Assembly (NCBI GenBank): GCA_000507305.1 | Contig: DF239336.1 | Location: forward strand, 124,001 to 188,000 | Reading direction: 5' to 3' | Origin: Breviolum minutum Mf 1.05b.01 | Lineage: Eukaryota; Sar; Dinophyceae; Suessiales; Symbiodiniaceae | Length of the DNA: 64,000 nt | Part shown: in pieces, positions 23,029-34,663 of the stretch | Layout of the letters: every line of letters starts with the position of its first letter | Position numbering within the stretch: position 1 is the stretch's first letter | The notes under the pieces: generated by a model | Told to the model about the DNA's origin: nothing | What the model saw: the letters and a program-made list of their open reading frames with translations, nothing else | Database searches by the model: none | Position numbers and translations under genes: made by a program

Positions 23029-24009
23029 GCAATTTCAGATGTTAGGACGTATGTAATCCACAAGAAGATTCAGTGGACATAGGTTAGCATGTGATTTTGA
23101 TCATCCCAAAGTGCTTCCTTTGCTAACATGTATGTATGTTCAAGCAAAATGAAACACCTGTCTACTTCAGTCATGCAGAAGAGAAACCCTCCAATCTCTT
23201 CCACCAACAACACAACTGATCTCTTCACGGATGCATGAATATGGCAAAAGATTTGAAAGTACAATCATTCGGTCAAAGAATCAATCAAACACATCCAAAA
23301 ACAGCAAAGCTCAAGTTCAACTGGAAGCAATTTCAGATGTTAGGACGTATGTAATCCACAAGAAGATTCAGTGGACATAGGTTAGCATGTGATTTTGGTC
23401 ATCCCAAAGTGCTTCCTTTGCTAACATGTATGTATGTTCAAGCAAAATGAAACACCTGTCTACTTCAGTTTGAAGAGAAACCCTCCAATGTCATCCACCA
23501 ACAACACAACTGATCTCTTCACGGATGCATGAATACGGCAAACGATTTGAAAGTACAATCACTCGGTCAAAGAATCAACCAAACACATCCAAAAACAGCA
23601 AAGCTCAAGTTCAACTGGAAGCAATTTCAGATGTTAGGACGTATGTGATCCACAAAATGATTCAGTGGACATAAGTTAGCATGTGATTTTGGTCATCCCA
23701 AAGTGCTTTCTCTGCTAACATGTATGTTCAAACAAAATGAAACACCTGTATACTTCAGTCATGCAGAAGAGAACCCCTCCAATGTCATCCACCAACAACA
23801 CAAACACAACTAATCTCTTCACGGATGCATGAATACGGCGTACAGCAAAAGATTTGAAAGTACAATCACTCCGTCAAAGACTCAACCAAAAACATCCAAA
23901 GCTCAAGTTCAACTGGAAGCAATTTCAGATGTTAGGACGTATGTAATCCACAAAAAGATTCAGTGGACATAGGTTAGCATGTGATTTTGATCATCCCAAA
24001 GTGCTTCCT
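23029..24009. repeat. Tandem array, ~298-bp unit, about 3.3 copies
   Basis: Units begin GCAATTTCAGATGTTAGGAC at 23029, 23327, 23621 and 23919; the last is truncated after about 90 bp. Copies differ by small substitutions, a 4-bp TATG unit difference and short insertions (for example GTACAGC-type in the third). No conserved open frame runs through all units. It lies within the large intron of the epimerase gene. Confidence 0.97.
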
Positions 24010-24837
24010 CCTTATACTCAAACGGGACAGCTTTGTGATAGGCAAAGCAGAACGCTCAAGCTTAGCCCGTTTGTTCAATATGCTGATATACCAAGACGTG
24101 GTACTGTGCATTAGGTCATGACTTGATCCAGTCAGAACTTGCAAATCTGGTGAACATACATTCCATTCTTAAGGCAAATTTTGTTGGGTCATTTTAGGAG
24201 GAATCATGTTCATCCTCAAATTCCCAAACCACACTCTTGGGGTGTTGAGTGGGTGGTTTGGTACCCAATCATTCATGCAAGTGCGATTCCCTTGCCCCAA
24301 AATCACGTCTAAGATGGTCTAAGGCTCTTCAACACGTATCAACAAAAAAAACTGAGATCAATTGAGAAACGTGGTAAGTGAAGTAGTGCATTGGTGGCTT
24401 GCTATGATTGGTAGTTACGGTTCAACATGAAAGTTTCATATGGCGAAAATGTTAAAACTTCTGAGTTTTCCTAGTTTCACAGCCAACACATGTATCTATA
24501 CAGAAATGCAGTAGTAGTTTGATGCTCAAAAAATCATTGGACTGGTTCTCCATAGGGTTGGGTTCAGGAGATTGTTGGTTTCAGTGATTTACCTTGTTTC
24601 TTGGCGTGAAGGTCGTAAAATTCCATGGCCACTTGCACAGGTAGTGTGATATTCGCAATAGTATTCCATGGGAAGCCACAACCTTCATGTGTTAGGGCTT
24701 CTGACCCCTATTTTTAGGGCCAAAAAACCTTCATTTTTCATGGTTCCGAGGTCCACAGGATGCTGTATATCAAGAAAGTCCTACTTTTGCCCTATCAGGT
24801 ATGGCAAAAGTCCTAAGGTATTGCATTTTCCTTGCAG

Positions 24838-24939
24838 GCACAGGTATACATTCCCAAGAACCCAAGGGCGTTCTATATTGAATCCCAATTTCTTTGGGAG
24901 AGCACGGGATTGTTCGGGTCGCCCCAAACGGATGTGTAA
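24838..24939 (+). CDS. Candidate exon after a textbook acceptor
   Basis: A pyrimidine-rich acceptor (GCATTTTCCTTGCAG) precedes a phase-0 frame AQVYIPKNPRAFYIESQFLW then ESTGLFGSPQTDV, which ends at TAA or at a GTGTAA donor. Third positions are GC-rich. A minus frame is open over the same segment. If plus-strand, it is nested in an intron of the minus-strand epimerase gene, which lowers confidence. Not recognised. Confidence 0.35.
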   Translation, partial: AQVYIPKNPRAFYIESQFLWESTGLFGSPQTDV

Positions 24940-25288
24940 AACCCAACAGTGAGGTGAAAAACACTGAAGAACCTTCGCCTTCCCTCCCACAAGAAAAGCA
25001 ATAAGACACATTAAGAAACATCAGAAACTATAAGACTGTAAAGGGTTTTGTATACACACAAATGGCATTCTTATGGCTAGCTATAAACATCTGATGAAAG
25101 ATTTTCAAGCCCGATTTAAGCTGTCGTTTGTTGCATGGGGAAACTCATCCCAACTCATCCAATCTCATCCGATCCATACAGCGAGGAATATATGTCGCCT
25201 CTTTCAGCAGTTGAAAGGTCGCCTGGTCGCCCGGAGCGAAATCCGAAACGCAACCGGAACAGGGTACCCAAAAAAAAGACACCTTCAG

Positions 25289-25382
25289 TACTGTTGAAGA
25301 AGAAATCCCAAGCAACCACCTGAGATGTCTTAAAAAACCCTATAAATACATAATTGTTGCAGGATGTCTTTCATCAACAGTA
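25289..25382. mobile_element. Family A element, shortened
   Basis: TA-flanked copy starting TACTGTTGAAGAAGAAATCC and ending CTTTCATCAACAGTA, with the core reduced to AAACCCTATAAATACATAA. Confidence 0.7.
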
Positions 25383-25489
25383 TTATTCCATGAGTCCTAC
25401 ACATAATTTCAATATCTTTGGAATCAGGATTGCAGGCAAATGGAAATATCACCTGACCTACGAAAAAAAACAAAAAACTTATTACTAAT

Positions 25490-25606
25490 CCATTATACTG
25501 GTTGGTCTATAGGGATCCTTACAATGGATTATTATTATCCCTATATACCTGGGTAGCCTGATCCCCTATATTAACCCTAACCAACCAGGGTTTTTTCATT
25601 GCTCAC
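25490..25606. mobile_element. Family E repeat
   Basis: CCATTATACTGGTTGGTC at the left, GGATCCTTACAATGGATTAT inside and CCAACCAGGGTTTTTTCATT at the right. Same block order as the other copies. Confidence 0.65.
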
Positions 25607-27240
25607 CTGACCTACTTGTTGATGATCTCTTTTTCGGAGGGTTGAAGTTTTTTTTCCTCTTGATTTGTAGATAGTACCCTTCAGCATCTCCCTTTCTTCA
25701 ACGAATCTAAAGATGGCTGACTGTGAACACGTGACCCAACCCCCACCAAACCGGGTCAACGTGGGGTGGGAAGAACACTCAAAAAACTCATTTGTTCCAC
25801 AACATGGTGACAGTTACCATAAGGATTCACAACTTCTATAACGACTTCACGCACCAGAATTAACAACATAATTCCATTCAAGTGTGAGATCCTTCTGCAC
25901 AACCGACTCACATCAAATAAATTCACCCAGTGTGAGATCCGAACGAAAACTGTGTAGCACTGTTGATAACGGTCCAATCCTATTAACCAATGGAGGACAG
26001 TGTCACATGTTTTTTTCAGAGTCCAGAAGCTTAAAGATGTATCAAATAGACGACGTCACATTTGTGTCCCATGCAATTCCTGAAATTCCCCATGTTTTAA
26101 ATAACTTCGACACAGTGATGTTGGTTACCATACAGCACCGATATAGATTCCTCAGCGGAATAGGACTTTTGAAATCAGCGGCGTTTCAGATCAGCAACAC
26201 CTACACAACCCAACATAGTGCCAAAATCAGAGTCGCCACTAGACTCTGCTCGATTTTCCCGTCCAAAAAACACAACACGGTTCCCCTTTCCCGCATTTCT
26301 CCCTGTCTCCCGTTGTCTCCAATCGCTGGTCCTGGATATTGCTTGGTAACACATCTTTGATGAAGTCGGCCGATGGCCTGGCTCATTGAGAAAAATGATG
26401 GTGAACGCCCGCCCGTGGAAAAGCCATGAAGAGGATGACGATTCAATCCTCATAATGGAAATGGTAAATATATGTAAATTGTAAATGCAAATTGTATGTG
26501 TAGTACATAATAAGTACGTATAGGAATATATACATGTATATATATATATTCATGGGGTTATAAGATACAATCGAAAACACTTCAATCGAGTAGGTGGAAT
26601 TCAAAACAGTAGTGAACCCCCCAGGCAAAGGTCACCCTAAAGTTTTTCCCCCGATTCTATGGCGTCTGAAGGAATCCGGCTAACTCAGGTCATCATGGAA
26701 TGATTGCGACATTTCGCTTATGGCTGGTACTACCTTTTGTAGCCTCCAAACTTGAGGGGGTTTTGGCGATTTTTGGGATCCCAAGGGAACTTTGCAGTCG
26801 TGAGCTGAAACAGCCATTTCAACCCGACTTTTGAAGCCTTGAAAATCCCATGCTTCGGATGATGTAGATGAGAATAAGTGGGCTCAATGAAGGTCCAACT
26901 GATTCTTCCAGACGAATGATCTAAAGGATTTTGGGGGTCCCCATTTCCATGTATTTTATATATCTTCATGTTGGTAAAATCATCCTAGTGTCCCTGCCAA
27001 GGACAATCAGTTTGTGTGCCAATCTCAACAAAACTCATCCATCAACCTTAACAAAATCAAACAAAATCATTGGCCATAGGCAATGTTTCATCTTCTGAAA
27101 TCAATGCATGCCGGTAGCCAACGACACATTCTGCCAGAATCATCCCAGCTCATAATCCAAACTACTTGATCTCACAAGAAACACCCAACCAGCATCCACC
27201 ATTATGTCCTGAAACTCAATGGATCTGGTCTAGGAGTGCT

Positions 27241-27243
27241 AGC

Positions 27244-27275
<32 letters not shown>

Positions 27276-27276
27276 A
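27241..27276. repeat. (AAC)n microsatellite
   Basis: Eleven to twelve AAC units. This is the complement of the GTT tracts elsewhere in the window. Confidence 0.95.
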
Positions 27277-27388
27277 CACATCCTGGAGTTTCTGAGGGTG
27301 TCTATTTTTCAGATGTTCCACGTATGGAATATAAGATGGAATGTATACTTACCTACTCGGGCATATGGGTGTGTGTGCATCAGTTACT

Positions 27389-27485
27389 AGGTGGTAGTTT
27401 CAACCCCGTTTAAAAATATGCTCGTCACAATGGGTTCACCTTCCCCTATTTTCGACTTGCAAATTCATAATTTCCGAAACCACCA
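27389..27485. mobile_element. Family D element
   Basis: Ends TAGGTGGTAGTTTCAACCCC and TTTCCGAAACCACCA. Diverged core. It lies directly downstream (minus strand) of the epimerase exon at 27552-27636. Confidence 0.65.
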
Positions 27486-27551
27486 GCTAAAACTTTCATC
27501 ATCATTGCAAAGAGTTGTCCTGCAAAACTTTCAGGATGTAACATTCATCAC

Positions 27552-27636
27552 CTAGGTTCATATCTCTTGCAAGCCTTCCATCAGCTGCCAAGTGAATCAC
27601 GGCGTCACAGCCCTCCAAAGCTCCAAGAATGGCTCC
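27552..27636 (-). CDS. NAD-dependent epimerase, exon with DAVIHLAAD motif
   Basis: Minus-strand exon, acceptor GCTCGTCAG|GGAGCC, donor AACCTAG|GTGATG, 28 codons plus one base. The peptide GAILGALEGCDAVIHLAA then DGRLARDMNL matches the fourth beta strand of extended SDRs, where a small Asp-x-Val-x-His-Leu-Ala-Ala motif contacts NAD(P). It joins the 28469-28517 exon in phase 0 with no stop. An AADGR continuation occurs in some bacterial NAD epimerases / uronate-dehydrogenase-like SDRs (from general family knowledge). Substrate is not predictable. Confidence 0.75.
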
Positions 27637-27716
27637 CTGACGAGCATGAGGAACAGTGGTGGTAGATGACGGGTGCCATATCTTAGGGGTGACAACTGAT
27701 TTTGCATGCACATATA

Positions 27717-27790
27717 TTATAATACAACATAATATAATATAAAATAGTATCATATAATATAAAATAGTATCATATAATATAATATGTATA
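27717..27790. repeat. AT-rich ATAAT/ATAGT simple repeat
   Basis: Repeating ATATAATATAAAATAGTATC units just upstream (minus sense) of the epimerase exon, inside its preceding intron. Confidence 0.85.
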
Positions 27791-28468
27791 TATGTTTTTG
27801 ACATGTATTATATGTATTATACAAATCAATTATATAATATTGATACACGTATGTCTATATAAATATATTTTCATATATAAATCTATGTAACATTTTTGTT
27901 GAATTGAAATAGGACAAACTCGTGCACCACTGTATCTATTCACAAATCACTATTAGAGATTTTCTCATCACTAAGCCACCTTTTTTCTATGATATGATTT
28001 GTTTGACTGACGTGATGTGTGATCAAAGAGAGACATCTCAATCGAAGGGATGTTTGAGGGGCATGGATATGTGCTTACTGTTAAGGGATATAGACATAAT
28101 GCAACTAACATCAACATTCCACTTTGTCTGTCCTGAATTCCAGTTCTTGGTGCTGTCAAAACGCACACTTTTTTTCTTGAAACAATCATGGTTCCGTGAT
28201 GATGGAGACTAAATTCATAGATTCTCATAGGAAGGACTGAAGTCGTTGAAATCCCTCAGATTGGATAGGACATCGATCGTGTTGGGAGGACATGTATATA
28301 CATATATGTACAAAACATGTATAACATGTATGTATGTTCATCCTTTTTAACTTTTGAAAAACAAAAAACAAGCGATGCATTCCAACATTCTCTTGAATTC
28401 CAGAGTATATCCTGGGTATCAACACCACGGGCTATGGTTGGTCGCCCCGTATCATTTTTGCAGCTTAC

Positions 28469-28517
28469 CGCTGATCCATTGATCCAGCCCTTCTCTCCTG
28501 TCCGAAATTCGCTAGAG
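28469..28517 (-). CDS. NAD-dependent epimerase, short linking exon
   Basis: Minus strand; acceptor TTTTGCTTAG|C (or CTCTAG|C, 6 nt later) and GTAAGC donor (TCAGCG|GTAAGC). Sixteen codons: SSEFRTGEKGWINGSA. It takes phase 2 from the previous exon and gives phase 0 to the next, so the chain reads through without a stop. Position and the GWxxGSA pattern correspond to the strand that precedes the DAVIHLAA strand in extended SDRs. The plus strand is open over the same bases, but that frame is judged a shadow because it has no homology and contradicts the gene chain. Confidence 0.65.
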
Positions 28518-28592
28518 CTAAGCAAAATCTCCAACATTTTAAGGGAAATCATAACCAACATGGCCAAAACGTTCTGGCTTTTGGACACCAAG

Positions 28593-28655
28593 GTGGTTTC
28601 AACCCGTTTGAACAAAAACATTAGTCAATTAAAACCAAACCTAGACAGGTAGAAC
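28593..28655. mobile_element. Family D element, partial
   Basis: GGTGGTTTCAACCCGTTTGA followed by the ATTAGTCAATT core block; the right half is missing. Lies in the intron between epimerase exons 2 and 3. Confidence 0.5.
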
Positions 28656-29448
28656 ATATACCTGAAGCCCAACCCTGTCTTTGGATTGCAAAGGCTTTCT
28701 TTTGGTTGAAGAACCAGCACGGAAGACATTCACAGGTCCTCAACATTTCCAAAAACAATATATGCATTATACGTTATATATACATTTTTTAAATAATGTA
28801 TACATACTCATATTAGGATCTTTGTATATTGTGTATTCATACATATATACTTATATATATATATATCTTATATGTATATATATACATGTATATAATACAC
28901 TTTCATAAATATATAATAATTATAATACACTTTACTTTCCTTCCATCTTCTTCCTTTCAAGCCTCACGGCTCATGTCTTCAATGGCCACATCGACTTTTG
29001 ATACATCCGCCACACGGGCGCCTTGCACTCTCAACAGCATCTTTTGACAGTGTTTTAAATTGCAGGGAAACACCACAAGGACAATTTAGAGCAACAAAGC
29101 TCCAGATGTCGACTCTATTATTTTGGGGATTTGAAGCTTCAAAAAAACAGGAAAAAATCCATCAAAGGGTCAACAAAGGCTTGCATTTACAATCCTCCGC
29201 AAACCTGAATCTTTTCTGCAATTAATTTGATGTGTTTTTCCTTTAGGTACCTTTCGGAATCTTTCCGGCGGTGGTTGTCAAGTTTAAAGGCTTGCCCCAC
29301 ACCACTACGGAACTATCGTATCCTATCTTGCCCTGAAAAGTTGTCAGATGACATTATCTTTTTAGGCACCCAAGACTCAAGAACCTTTAGAACTTTAGAT
29401 AGACCAAACAGTAGATTCTAATAGTACTGGATAAAGAACATGCAGGAA

Positions 29449-29572
29449 TACCGTTGATGGAAGAAATTCTGCACTAGCTGGGATGTATAAACCCCTATCC
29501 GGACTGGAAACCGAGATATGTTCCACATAATAACTTGATAACTGGTGCAGGATTTCTTCCATCACCGTCAGT
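29449..29572. mobile_element. Family A element
   Basis: TACCGTTGATGGAAGAAATT at the left, GATTTCTTCCATCACCGTCA then GTA at the right. The core GTATAAACCCC is followed by an unrelated insert. TA-flanked. Within the same epimerase intron. Confidence 0.8.
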
Positions 29573-30052
29573 ATTGAGGTTGGAGTATTAATGACATTCT
29601 ATCCACTACTTACAAATGTTTTTTGTGTTTAAACAAATTGCCACTGCGGCTAGATCCAACAATCAAGGAATCGTTTAAAAAAATAGGGGGGCATCTTAGT
29701 GCAAGGTCCAAACATCTACTGCAAGCAACAAAACTGCTGCAGTTAAACAACAACCGCTCTGGATGATTGGTGTAGTTGTTGAGGTTGGCTGGCAACGACA
29801 ACATGTTTCCCCACATCCACCAAAAATCCTTCCTGCGATGCGTGGTCCACCCTGACAACGAGGAATGGCCTTGGGCATACAATGGAAGTGACACGATAGA
29901 TTGCAGAAAACTCCCTGCAGTAATATGGCTCAAACAAATGCATGGGAGTGTATATTCCAAATGCTTGACTTATAAATCATTTTACCTACTTTTGGATAAA
30001 ATATGGCACCATTCATTGAGAAACAATATAGGTATGACTGTCTAACTTCAAC

Positions 30053-30155
30053 CTCCCGCCATCTGCCCTCTTCTCCCGCCACGAGACCAAATCAATTCCA
30101 CGGACTTCATAGCCCAAATCCTGCCGAAGCAATTCTGCGTTGCGCTTGCGTTGCC
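30053..30155 (-). CDS. NAD-dependent epimerase, exon with second beta strand
   Basis: Minus strand; AG|GG acceptor (TTTGAAAAG|GGC) and donor GCGGGAG|GTTGAA. It contains 33 complete codons, including NAELLRQDLGYEVRGIDL and VSWREKRADGG. This matches helix alpha-1 and strand beta-2 of an SDR Rossmann fold; the Asp of GID is in the position that usually selects NAD over NADP. It needs phase 1 from the previous exon, which exon 31383-31469 supplies. Confidence 0.75.
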
Positions 30156-30234
30156 CTTTTCAAACAGAGTCACAAACAACACAAGGTGAGCAGTTGTTAC
30201 CCGGGATTTCCGGTAAGTAGTGAGATGGTACTGA

Positions 30235-30356
30235 TACTATTGATGGAAGGAATCATACCTCTTACAGATGAAACCCTATGAAACATGGGATACCATGGGA
30301 GATTCTCATATTTCAACTGGTAATTTTCCGGATTTCTGAACCATCAACGTCGTAGT
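30235..30356. mobile_element. Family A element, hybrid ends
   Basis: Left end TACTATTGATGGAAGGAATC (first end type), right end TTTCTGAACCATCAACGTCG (second end type). Core GAAACCCTATGAAACATGGG diverged. Confidence 0.6.
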
Positions 30357-30534
30357 ATATAACCCATCTATAATCCCCAACAACTTGACATTGACCCAAC
30401 TGATAGCCATTTTTTCTATCCATACGCCAAACGGAATCTTTTACCAAGCCATTTCCCCTTGAATGCTGTCATTTTTTCACCTCAAAGAGTTGTAGGCCAT
30501 TTGAGGCACGAAAAAAAAATCGGGGTCCCTTACT

Positions 30535-30658
30535 TTCCATGGGAAATCCTGGTTGGTTTATAAGGATCCCTTATTTCATGGATTTTGAAGGAATCCCTAT
30601 GTAACTGGGTAGTATAATAATCAATATAACCCAACCAAGCCGATTTTTGTGTGGCTCA
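30535..30658. mobile_element. Family E repeat
   Basis: TCCATGGGAAATCCTGGTTG at the left, CCCAACCAAGCCGATTTTTG at the right and a GGCTCA tail. Degraded middle. In the intron between epimerase exons 1 and 2. Confidence 0.5.
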
Positions 30659-31170
30659 TTTCAACTCAATATTTCATTACACTACTGGTGAGTATGTGAA
30701 GCAACCGGGTGATCATGCAATCCTATCTTGATCCTGAGTTCGGTTGCAGGACATCCTAGCTAATAATTTGAATTGCGAGTCGGTTTTGAGGAGTTTGCCT
30801 TGTACAACAAAATATACAGATGGAGTCAATGCAAACACATAATTCAGCTCTAAAAAAGAGGAAATACCAGTTGATGCATGAAACCGCCACAAATTGGTAA
30901 AAATCCTGTTTTCATGTTATAACTGTTATGTTCCCAAACGCTCCATGTATTGAATATTTACTTATACGTGTATCATACACTTAAGCCACATGTAGGTTAT
31001 TCCATACGTGTACATGGACCATATGGAATAAACATAGTCATTTAACAGGTTTTAAGCATCTCAACAGGTGCCAGATTTGCCCTTCAATGTCTATCTATAC
31101 CAAACCCTACCTTTAGGAAAGCCTCCAATCCTAAATGGCTCATTCTATTTGGACATGGATTTTCCAGAAA

Positions 31171-31274
31171 TACTGTGATGGAAGAAATCCTGCACCACCT
31201 GCCACGTATAAAACCTTGTAAATGATGGGATAACCTACCTATCAACCGGTGCAGGATCTCTTCCATCAACAGTA
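31171..31274. mobile_element. Family A element
   Basis: TACTGTGATGGAAGAAATCC left, GATCTCTTCCATCAACAGTA right, core CGTATAAAACCTTGTAAATG. TA-flanked. Only 109 bp from the donor of the first epimerase exon. Confidence 0.85.
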
Positions 31275-31382
31275 TGACTAGATTGTAAGAAACCAGCAAG
31301 ATGGCCAAAAGAAAAAAACACATGCCAGAATTTTCCACCGATGCCCAAAGATCAGTCCCAAACAGGTCCTCACATTCTGCAC

Positions 31383-31469
31383 GTGCAAGCTGGCCTAAGA
31401 AGCCGCCAGCACCAGTAATCGCCACTCGACCTCTTGGCGTGTCAAATTTAAAGGTGGTCAACCAAGTTG
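31383..31469 (-). CDS. NAD-dependent epimerase / extended SDR, first located exon
   Basis: Minus-strand exon of 87 nt. It begins after ATATCAAG and ends at CTTGCAC|GTGCAG in phase 1. The peptide TWLTTFKFDTPRGRVAITGA followed by GGFLGQLA contains the GxxGxxG dinucleotide-binding motif (GAGGFLG) that opens extended SDR proteins. Joined with exons 30155-30053, 28517-28469 and 27636-27552 every phase matches and no stop occurs, giving the N-terminal Rossmann half of the enzyme. There is no in-frame ATG in this exon, so a further 5-prime exon lies upstream (higher coordinates); it may carry a leader. The family acts on nucleotide sugars or related substrates using NAD(P), but the actual substrate cannot be inferred. 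The catalytic YxxxK exon was not located. Confidence 0.75.
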
Positions 31470-31574
31470 CTTGATATCAGCGGTTCGTTCAGAAAACACC
31501 CTGAAGTTCAGAAAACGTCCATTATACCAGGGTTTCACCAGCCTGGATTTGCTGCAAGTGGAAATAAGGCTTAT

Positions 31575-31681
31575 CTAGGTGGTGGTTTCAATTCATTTGA
31601 AACATATTAGTCAAATTGGATCATTTCCCCAGGTAGGGGTGAAAAGGTGAAAATAAAAATCATTTGAAACCACCACCTAGC
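31575..31681. mobile_element. Family D element, palindromic copy
   Basis: CTAGGTGGTGGTTTCAATTC at the left and GAAACCACCACCTAG at the right. CTTAT flanks both sides, suggesting a 5-bp target duplication. Best-preserved ends of the family. Confidence 0.8.
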
Positions 31682-34563
31682 TTATACTAAAGCATCTTTT
31701 TGGGGTACTGCCAGGTAACGGCAAGATAATTCAACCAGACCAATGATTTTCCCCAAGGTTGGTTCCATGCGTTTGGAGATAGCCAATCAAGAATAGACAT
31801 ATCCCAGGAATATGTTGGGATGATCTCAATTTTGAGAATGGAGCTTGGTTTAGGTCAGTTTTGTACTTGCTCACCAAACTAGGTGAATGTTCACCCCCTT
31901 GCCCCCAACAATATCACCAACAAACATCCAAAAAACATGTTTTTTTTTTAGATTGTTTGTTTCCATCATCCTGGTTTCTTCAAAGTCAGCACCTCGAGTC
32001 GGTCTGGCCATCGGTGAAACAAGGAAGCGGAGCAAGGCTCGGCTTCAGCGGGCAATTTTGGCACCACTCACTTGGAAATAAAATATCAGGCGGATTTATA
32101 CTTGGAATTCAGGTTTTCAGTTGCTCGAGACAGTACTAACTGCAAAATTAATGGGGTTTCCAGGTTTCAAGCAACGCTCAAATCAACTATCTGATGAAAC
32201 TACGATAGTTGACCAAGCCAACTGACGCCAAATGTTCTGGAGTATCGACAGCTAGACTTCCATGTATATGTGTATTTTGTTTTCTTACCCAAAACCCACT
32301 CCCAAACCACTTGCAGAAGGGATTGGAGCATAAGGGTGTATCTTCATTAGGTGACACATCACCAGAATCTTTGTTGCAACTCAGTTTCTACCGTACGTGG
32401 CTACAAGACAAGCGGGCGAGGTTTGAAGCTGTTATACCCTGATTGGTTCAGCAAGATGAGATATGCAAATATCTACTAAGTTAAAGAGATTTTGAAATCC
32501 TGTAAATCAATCAATTTAACAACATAATGGATAAAGGAGCTGAACATAGAGTATATGATGCATATATATATATACATGTACATGAGATTACATGAGAGTT
32601 GCTTTTCAGTTTGGAGTCTGAACCTTCTGAAGAGTGTTTTTTTCGTGAATTTCTCCATGATTTTGTCTTCCATCGTTTCCAACACACTCGTCTCTTCGCT
32701 TCCACAAACGTTTGGACCAGCTCTCCTTGTATTCCTGCCGAAACAGAGGCAATGGCGGCAACAAAAACACCACAAAACCGAATCGAAACAATGCCTTGAG
32801 AAGCTTTGAAGGCTGGAAACATACAATGAATCAAAAGTAGTGTGCCACGGTCGAGAATCGGAGAAAAAAACATTATCCTCATCCTGAAACAAATCTAAGA
32901 AATGCTGCAGATATAGAACAGCACCTGTTTTGTTACTGTAATTGACAAGAGCAATAAATACTGTATGACAACATGATCACAGTTTACATTTCACCCAGAA
33001 AACCTAAGACCCAGAGTTGAGACCTTAGTTAGTCAAATCCTAGACTGGTCCATTTACCATGCACCAGGAATTCCAGGTATGTGCAAAGTGCAGCCAGTAT
33101 CAAGCGGCTTGAGACCGAAACACACACACACAGACACACGCATGATACTGGTAATTTACAAAAAACAAACATATTATAACCAACCCGATCCTACATCACC
33201 GACAATGGACAGGTTAGGTCCTTATCAATAGAACAGAACACTTATTTTAATTTCCTACATGTTGGTCATTTCACCGCCATTTCCTGTATTTGGGTGAACA
33301 GGTTTTATCCAAATGATTGACCCGAGACAAATCAAAGACGTTCATCCAAAAATATACTTGGGAATACAGGGTCCTACTATCTAGTTGTAAATGAAGTTAT
33401 AAACCCTTATAAATGGTCTTTTAAATTGATAACCGGGGTTATCACTCTACTTATAGGGGTTGTAACTCCATTCAAAAACTGGTTGGAGCCAACCTTGGAG
33501 GAATGGTTGATCTTTGACATTGCTCATAGGACCGGATAGATTTTAGGTTCCACTTCTGAAATACGTCTTTTGCCCAACCTCACCTGGCCAAAAATTGACA
33601 ACATTCGAAACCTGAAAACTTGAAATCCAAAATCTTCTCATCCAAAAATTCCACATCTTCAGGTTGCCATTCGACTTCTTGTTAGGGATTTCAATACCCA
33701 TATATCCCGTATCATCCATGCAAGGATTCATTTTCCCACATGTGGCTTGTTTTTATGGTAAATGTAGGTAAATATACCATACATGGATTGTTGGGGATTT
33801 CAATATGCTGATTGATGTTCCAAACGCACCAAACTCCCAATGACTCAAACAAACCAACGGGTTTGCAACACCCATGTCCTCTGCAGTTTGGAAGAGTGGC
33901 CCTGAAAGACACGCCAGAAGACATCCTAAGGCCTCACCATTTCTTTTTGGCGCACGGATAGCCATGGAACTTCAAAGTACTTCAAATGGTTATAAGGGAT
34001 AGGGATGCTTTGGGTAGGTGGTATCTGAGGATATTCTGAGGATTTTTTCTAAATTTAAATGCTAGAAATCATCCATTTTGTTGGCTCGGGTGTTGGTTTT
34101 TGGGAGGTGCACAACCCTAAAAATACATCAAACTATAGGAGTTACATTATAATATACATTTGTAAGTTGCAAGTGGTTTACACCCCAGGTCAGGTACAAA
34201 AGCCATGATCCTTTGCAAGACATTTTTGGAAACTGGGAATGCTTCACTGGATGAACCTCGGTCTGCATAAAGGTTTAGGTTTCATACCCATGGCCCATCC
34301 ATGGTTGACGATTGCATATATGTTCCTACCTGAAAACCCATCAACATCAAGCATCCATGGATCAGTTTAAACATACCAGGCAACCATGGATGGTATGGGG
34401 ATTGTTACTAATAGAATAAAAGTCAAGGAGATAAATCCCAAGCCTCAGAACTACATGAACCAAGAAGGCCGTGTTCGCGGACTCCCGGATTCGTTTGAAG
34501 GAGTTGGAGCCAGGTCCGGTGGTCGGATAGAATTAGGGATTTTACTGAGCAAAATATATTTTT

Positions 34564-34663
34564 GGGGGTTTCCTAAAATGGTGGTACCCAACAACCATGG
34601 GTTTTCCTACCAAAAATGATCAGTTTGGGGTGTTTTGGGGATACCACCATTTAAGGAAACACC
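34564..34663. mobile_element. Family G inverted-repeat element, copy 2
   Basis: GGTTTCCTAAAATGGTGGTA at the left mirrors TACCACCATTTAAGGAAAC at the right. About 100 bp, non-coding; longer, better-preserved ends than the 1458 copy. Confidence 0.75.

Larger units (their letters stand above)
24940..27551. other. Epimerase intron (minus strand); repeats and unassigned frames
   Basis: Presumed intron of the epimerase gene. It contains a family A element (25289-25382), a family E repeat (25490-25606), an (AAC)n tract (27241-27276) and a family D element (27389-27485). Exon-like segments near 25150-25265 (plus, SSDPYSEEYMSPLSAVERSP) and 26730-26900 (both strands open) are unresolved. Confidence 0.4.

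Noticed and set aside
23029-24009. CRISPR array
   Set aside because: The repeat is a ~298-bp head-to-tail unit with no short repeat/spacer alternation, and the context is eukaryotic.
26730-26969. 79-residue minus-strand frame with Trp/Pro-rich sequence
   Set aside because: A plus-strand frame with an acceptor (TTTTGTAG) is equally good and no homology decides; the strand remains unresolved.
28404-28592. A 63-codon plus-strand exon (acceptor ATTCCAG, donor at the family D end)
   Set aside because: The same bases on the minus strand supply an epimerase exon that matches the gene chain in phase and motif; the plus frame is taken as a shadow.
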